From Heterocephalus glaber (Eukaryota > Chordata > Mammalia > Rodentia > Bathyergidae): a stretch of 64,000 bases of DNA. Location of the stretch: the NCBI RefSeq assembly GCF_000247695.1, contig NW_004624805.1, forward strand, positions 1,179,433 through 1,243,432. The letters run 5' to 3'. The notes below the pieces were generated by a model, which worked only from the letters and a program-made list of their open reading frames with translations, made no database searches and was not told where the DNA came from. Both the position numbers and the translations under genes were made by a program. Positions 60,070-64,000 of this stretch are shown here, piece by piece (position 1 is the first letter of the stretch; each line of letters opens with the position of its first letter).

Positions 60070-60980
60070 CAGTTTCTTCATGTTGAAATGAGTATGTGCT
60101 GATCGCTTTCGAGTCACAAGGCAAAATTCAAAAGATGCGAGTCTCAGTGGGAAAGGGAGAAAGACAGGGCGATGTGAAACCACCTCAGAGCTCCATTCAG
60201 TCAAATGCAGCACGTTTTTGTCACTCTTTCTGACTCCAAACCACACGCTTTCCCAGGCAGAATGGGAAGCCCAGCTCAAAGGGCTCTGTGTGCGCTGTAG
60301 ACAGTGCAGCTTGTTCCCGAGTCAGAACGTCTCCTCAGGGGAAGATGGTGGCTAATAAATAAAGGCCCAAATTATGTTCAGTTCATTTCCCGTGAAAGAA
60401 AACAAAGCCGAAGTAGTGAGACTGTTCTTGGAGGAGCGACCTTATGAAGTGTGCCCCGTGCGCCCGCTCCGCGGAGGGCAAGGCAAGGCCTTTGGTGGCT
60501 CCACCTAAGGCATAACTGCTGCTGAGCTGGAATAATCCGCAAGCAGCAGTGCCGGAGGGGATGGGCGAGTGGCCGCAGTCATGAGAGGTCACCCGGCGGG
60601 CAGGCGTGTGGCGCTGTGCTCCACAGAGGCTCCCCGGACGTGGCCTGCCGGGCGGGCACAGCCCGAGGTCCTCCCCGCCTCATGCCCGCTGAATGCACAA
60701 TGCTCGTCCTGAGCACCGTGAAATTACTCTTCCCAGGGTCTAATTAAAACAAGATGATAGGAAACCCATGAACAGTCCGGTTCGACAGGGCCGTGCCAGG
60801 CTCAGGCTCGACCTGGAAGAGAGACAGACAGGGGAAGGAGGAAGCGGGGTTCATTCAGATACGGTGGCCATTCGGAAGTCGCCTCTTGATTGCTCGTCTC
60901 TGAGAACTTCAGGCATGAATCAGCAAGCTGAAGTCTCAGTTGAAGGGTGATGGTTATTGGGTTTATTTCTGATTTTTGAA
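60070..60980. other. Stretch without recognised genes, CpG-rising
   Basis: CpGs cluster at 60590-60690 as a shore of the island to the right. Confidence 0.45.
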
Positions 60981-61514
60981 GTACTTCCCCCCGAAAAGCC
61001 ACGGCCGGCTTCACAGCAGGGCCTGCGTCTGGGCGCCTCGACAGCCGGGCGCGTTGCACCCCAGAGCCCAGCCGGCCCCCTGCCGCGCACGGACCGACCC
61101 GGCGCAGGAAGACGGGCTGTTTTCGCAGCGTCCCTCCTGCCTGCCTCCTGCGCGACGCCTCCCGCCTGCCTGCCGGGTGGATCCGCAGCTGCGCTGCGCA
61201 GGGAGGCCGGTCCGTGACCCGGGAGGGGTGCGCAGCCCGCGCCCTCTTCTCCTGCCCTCTGCCCCCTTTCCCTCAGCGTCGCCCGGCCTGGCCGCCGAGC
61301 AGCTCGGACAGGGGAGCGTGGCCCTCCCCGGGCTCCTGCTGATGCTGCGTGAGGGTCACGCCCCGCCGGCCGGTCTCGGAAAATCTCCTGGGTGACTGCG
61401 CCGAAGGGCAACCGAGAGCCAAGCAGGCCCTTCGCCGGGCCGAGGAGCGGGGGCCTGGAGCAGGACTGAGAAGGTGGGCGCTGGGCTTGCGAGCAAAGGG
61501 CGCAGAGGCCAGAT

Positions 61515-61553
61515 GTCCAGCTCCCAGCTCCCAGCTCCCAGCTCCCAGCCGGG
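61515..61553. repeat. CCCAGCT tandem repeat
   Basis: The unit 'cagctcc' is repeated five times or so. Confidence 0.95.
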
Positions 61554-61925
61554 GCCTCTGGCAGCCTCAGGCCAGTGAGGCCGGTGAAGCGCCGTCCGGC
61601 GTCCGGCGGGGGCGCCCGCTCCTGTTTGCTTGTCTCCTGAGCACAGGCGTTGCCTGGTCTCGGCCCGCATTTCCCGCGAGGGGCTGGCAAGTGCCCGAGG
61701 CTTCAGCGGAGGCCTCGTGTCCCGTAGGAGGAGGAGCCGCCCGGGACCGGGCACACCTGGCTGCCTGAGGCGGCTCGTGTGTCTCTTCGAGGAGTCTCCG
61801 AGCAGTCACACTTGGCCGGATCGGATCTCATGGCCAAGGCCAAGCCTGAGCCAGGGAGGCCCGGACCAGAGGCGACCTCCCCAGCAAGAGCTCTGCGGGG
61901 CTCGCCCTGCCCTCCTGCAGCCCGA

Positions 61926-61956
61926 AGCTCGTCGTCCTCGTCCTCGTCCTCGTCCA
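61926..61956. repeat. (CGTCCT)n tandem repeat
   Basis: The 6-base unit 'tcgtcc' is repeated about five times. One frame gives a Ser run and the other strand an Asp/Glu alternation; neither is supported as protein. Confidence 0.95.
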
Positions 61957-62469
61957 CGAGGAGCCGCCCCACGCGGTGCTGCTCCGACCCTCCGCCTCTC
62001 CTCTCCTCTCCGCGGTCTTGCTCATCCTGGCGTTCCGCGTGTGTCGGGACAGTCGGAGACTTGTGAGCTCCGTAATCCGTTGATTCCGTTGTTCTAGCCG
62101 AGGTATAATTTGGGATTTGTGTGGTCGGATTCCGTGTCACACGTGCTGTGGTTAGCGGCTCATGGTGCAAGAGGCCCGGCTGCAGGGGACACGGCCATGG
62201 GGGACGAGAGCTTCACCGCCGGGTTTCTGGGGGCATCAACTCAACTCCACCTGCCCTGTGCGCAGGGCCAGGCTGCCAGCCGAGGCTGCTGAGGCCACGT
62301 AGGTTTTCTGGATGAAGACAAGCCTGGGCTCTGACTCGCACTGCAGGGTAGTTGTCTGTAGGCCAAGTTTAGAACCTGTGGAGGCTCTATCCCTGGCTGA
62401 GCTGCTGCCAGAGCCCAAGAGGGACTGGGAGTTAAGGAGTTCTGAGACAAATCCATAAAGCCTTCTTTT

Positions 62470-62557
62470 CTTTCTTTTTTTTGGTACTCGGGATCAAACT
62501 CGGGACTTTGTACTTAAGAAGCAGGCACCGGAACCACTGAGCTAAATCCCCAGCTCT
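62470..62557 (-). mobile_element. ID-type SINE
   Basis: Antisense copy with a T run, 'ggtactcgggatcaaactcg' and 'ccactgagctaaatcccc'. The flanks 'agccttcttttc' and 'agccttatttt' suggest a decayed target-site duplication. Confidence 0.9.
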
Positions 62558-62559
62558 AG

Positions 62560-64000
62560 AGCCTTATTTTCTATGCCAAATAAATAGACACGTATTTACA
62601 AAAATATACATGCATACTGCAGTAGCCATGCCTAGGCCTCAGCTGTTCAGCCACATGCACTGTTGAGTTGCTACAAGCAACACACTGTTTTGCAGATTGA
62701 AATGGGAACCCTCTGAGCAGCCCTGTGTTAGGTTACACTGAACAGCATCACTCGGAACTACTGTCTCCGCACCAGGAAACCCTCTGGGAATAAAGCTGTC
62801 ACAGAGGAGGCTGTCTCCAGTGTGAGCGGACGGCAGTCCGAAGAGGACATTCCGGCCCGGAGGACAAGGAAGGCAGGCACGGAGCTGCAGCAGCAGGACT
62901 GAGCCTGAGAGGACGCTGGGGAGGTCAGCCCGGACCTCAGCGAGAAAGCAGGCAGGCTGCACGGGGAGGGAGCTCAAAGGCAGCCTCTCCCACGTGCTGA
63001 CCCTGCAGAGGTGCTGCCAGGTGCCCACAGAGGGAAAATTCAGCAACTTGTGGGCAAGGAGCTCTGCCAACTTCAAACAGTTGCTGGTTTGCTGCTGGGT
63101 GTTAACAAAAGCCACTAATACTACTCAAAGGTGGGTTCCTCTCTCACCTTCCAGATTTTCCCCAGGAGTGCCGAAAAGATGAAAGAACAGGGATTTGTCA
63201 CCCAGCAGTAGGACACAGCTAGTGACCTCGTATGAGCCAGCAGGGCTCCACTGGTGGGAGCATAGACCAATTTCCTCCCAGCTGTGGCCCTCAGACTGCT
63301 GCACAAGCTGCCTCCTGCCCCGAGCGGCTGCCTGCAGCCTCCATTCCTAGCAAGTCAGGCTCTGCCTTGGGTGCTAATTTTACTCCGGTATTGACCCTCT
63401 CTGTGGCCTGGAGCTAGTTTTTAAGTGAACAACTCTGAAATCTGCTCTACAGTTCATGCATATCTAGGAATAATGATGTTATTGTTATAAATTATTAGCC
63501 GTTTTTAATCAGTAAGACACTCCCGAGGCTCTCAGAGGGACCGCGTCGGCTTGCTTGATTTAAATCAAATGAATAAGGAAAAGCGCCTCTATGCTTGGCT
63601 TCTTTGAATTATGAACTAGGTGCCCTGCAATACCCCTCACCAAGGTGGAGGAGGAGAAAGCCAGATGACACCCACCCAGGTGCAGGCAGCCAGAGCGGGA
63701 GGTTGGGCTGCTTCGGGCAAGACCTGGGCTTAGAGGCCTTGAGGGGAGGAGCGATGTGTCCCAGGGGCTTGGGGGCCCTCCACTGGGGCTCTGCACTGGC
63801 CAGGGCGCTGCTCAGCTGGAAGACACAGCGCGGGCCATCCTGGGGTCTGTCCCTGGCCCAGTGAGCCTTCCATCCCCACACAGCGATCCTGCTCATCCTT
63901 TGTCCCGCTGAGCCTCTCACCCAGTGATGAGGAGTCTGGAGACGAAATCAGCTCAGAGAGGGCTGGAGACCGTGTGAGCTGGGGCAGAGCAGTGACGATA
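62560..64000. other. Stretch without recognised genes
   Basis: Frames at 62639-63115 and 63560-63920 lack splice support and have opposite-strand partners. Confidence 0.4.

Larger units (their letters stand above)
60985..62075. promoter_or_regulatory. Large CpG island, probable promoter
   Basis: About 1.1 kb of dense CpG and high G+C, far above the rest of the window. It is large enough for a typical housekeeping or developmental promoter. Internal tandem repeats lie at 61515-61553 and 61926-61956. Frames of 139-256 codons cross it on both strands, as expected of stop-poor G+C-rich DNA, and none has splice or start support. The transcription direction is not resolved. Confidence 0.8.

Noticed and set aside
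60920..61690. A 256-codon minus-strand frame in the CpG island
   Set aside because: Stop codons are rare in such G+C-rich DNA on both strands, and long frames occur on the other strand at the same place.
1..64000. Bacterial-style features (operons, CRISPR arrays, attachment sites, origins)
   Set aside because: The sequence is mammalian: SINEs, L1, MIR, CpG islands and splice signals; no regularly spaced direct repeats with unique spacers were seen.

Overview
This window reads as repeat-rich chromosomal DNA of a placental mammal, almost certainly a rodent. The evidence is many tRNA-derived ID-type SINEs, 7SL-derived B1-type SINEs, B1-ID composite SINEs, several decayed LINE-1 copies, old MIR elements, DNA-transposon fossils and long dinucleotide arrays. 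I saw no mouse/rat B2 element, so a squirrel-related or beaver/kangaroo-rat lineage fits better than Muridae. That placement is inference at low confidence. There are no bacterial genes, operons, ribosome binding sites or CRISPR arrays.

Region by region. At 1-5 kb there is an old MaLR-type LTR, a Tigger-like DNA transposon carrying a nested palindromic mariner remnant, (GT)n and (TC)n arrays with a deleted SINE inside the (TC)n, and B1 and ID SINEs. At 5-11 kb the DNA is mostly plain, with two weak exon candidates and a MIR. At 11-17 kb there are two plus-strand L1 pieces, one holding an LTR-like insertion and a SINE. At 17.6-18.0 kb there is a compact CpG island with a CRE octamer, an NRF1-like palindrome and a 14-bp tandem repeat. 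At 19.4-26.4 kb three minus-strand open segments join with consistent splice phase into a partial protein-coding gene; this is the best gene evidence in the window. At 26.9-27.6 kb there is a long inverted repeat. At 32.6-36.0 kb there is the longest L1 copy, with a recognisable reverse-transcriptase ADD motif, interrupted by a SINE and an LTR-like element.

At 36.85-37.19 kb a plus-strand first-exon candidate has a purine-rich 5' region, two upstream ORFs, a start reading MEGLLSPMRTK and a strong splice donor. At 37-60 kb the DNA looks like intron or intergenic sequence with a second palindromic mariner copy (42.8 kb), MIRs, an antisense L1 and more SINEs. At 61.0-62.1 kb there is a large CpG island, probably a promoter, with short tandem repeats.

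How the parts work together: the likely functional content is one minus-strand gene ending near 19.5 kb, one plus-strand gene starting near 37 kb, and CpG-island promoters at 17.8 and 61.5 kb. I could not name either gene. Most other long reading frames are chance frames in GC-rich or repeat DNA. I found no convincing previously undescribed system. The most unusual items are the twin palindromic mariner copies, the 27-kb inverted repeat and the unidentified three-exon gene.
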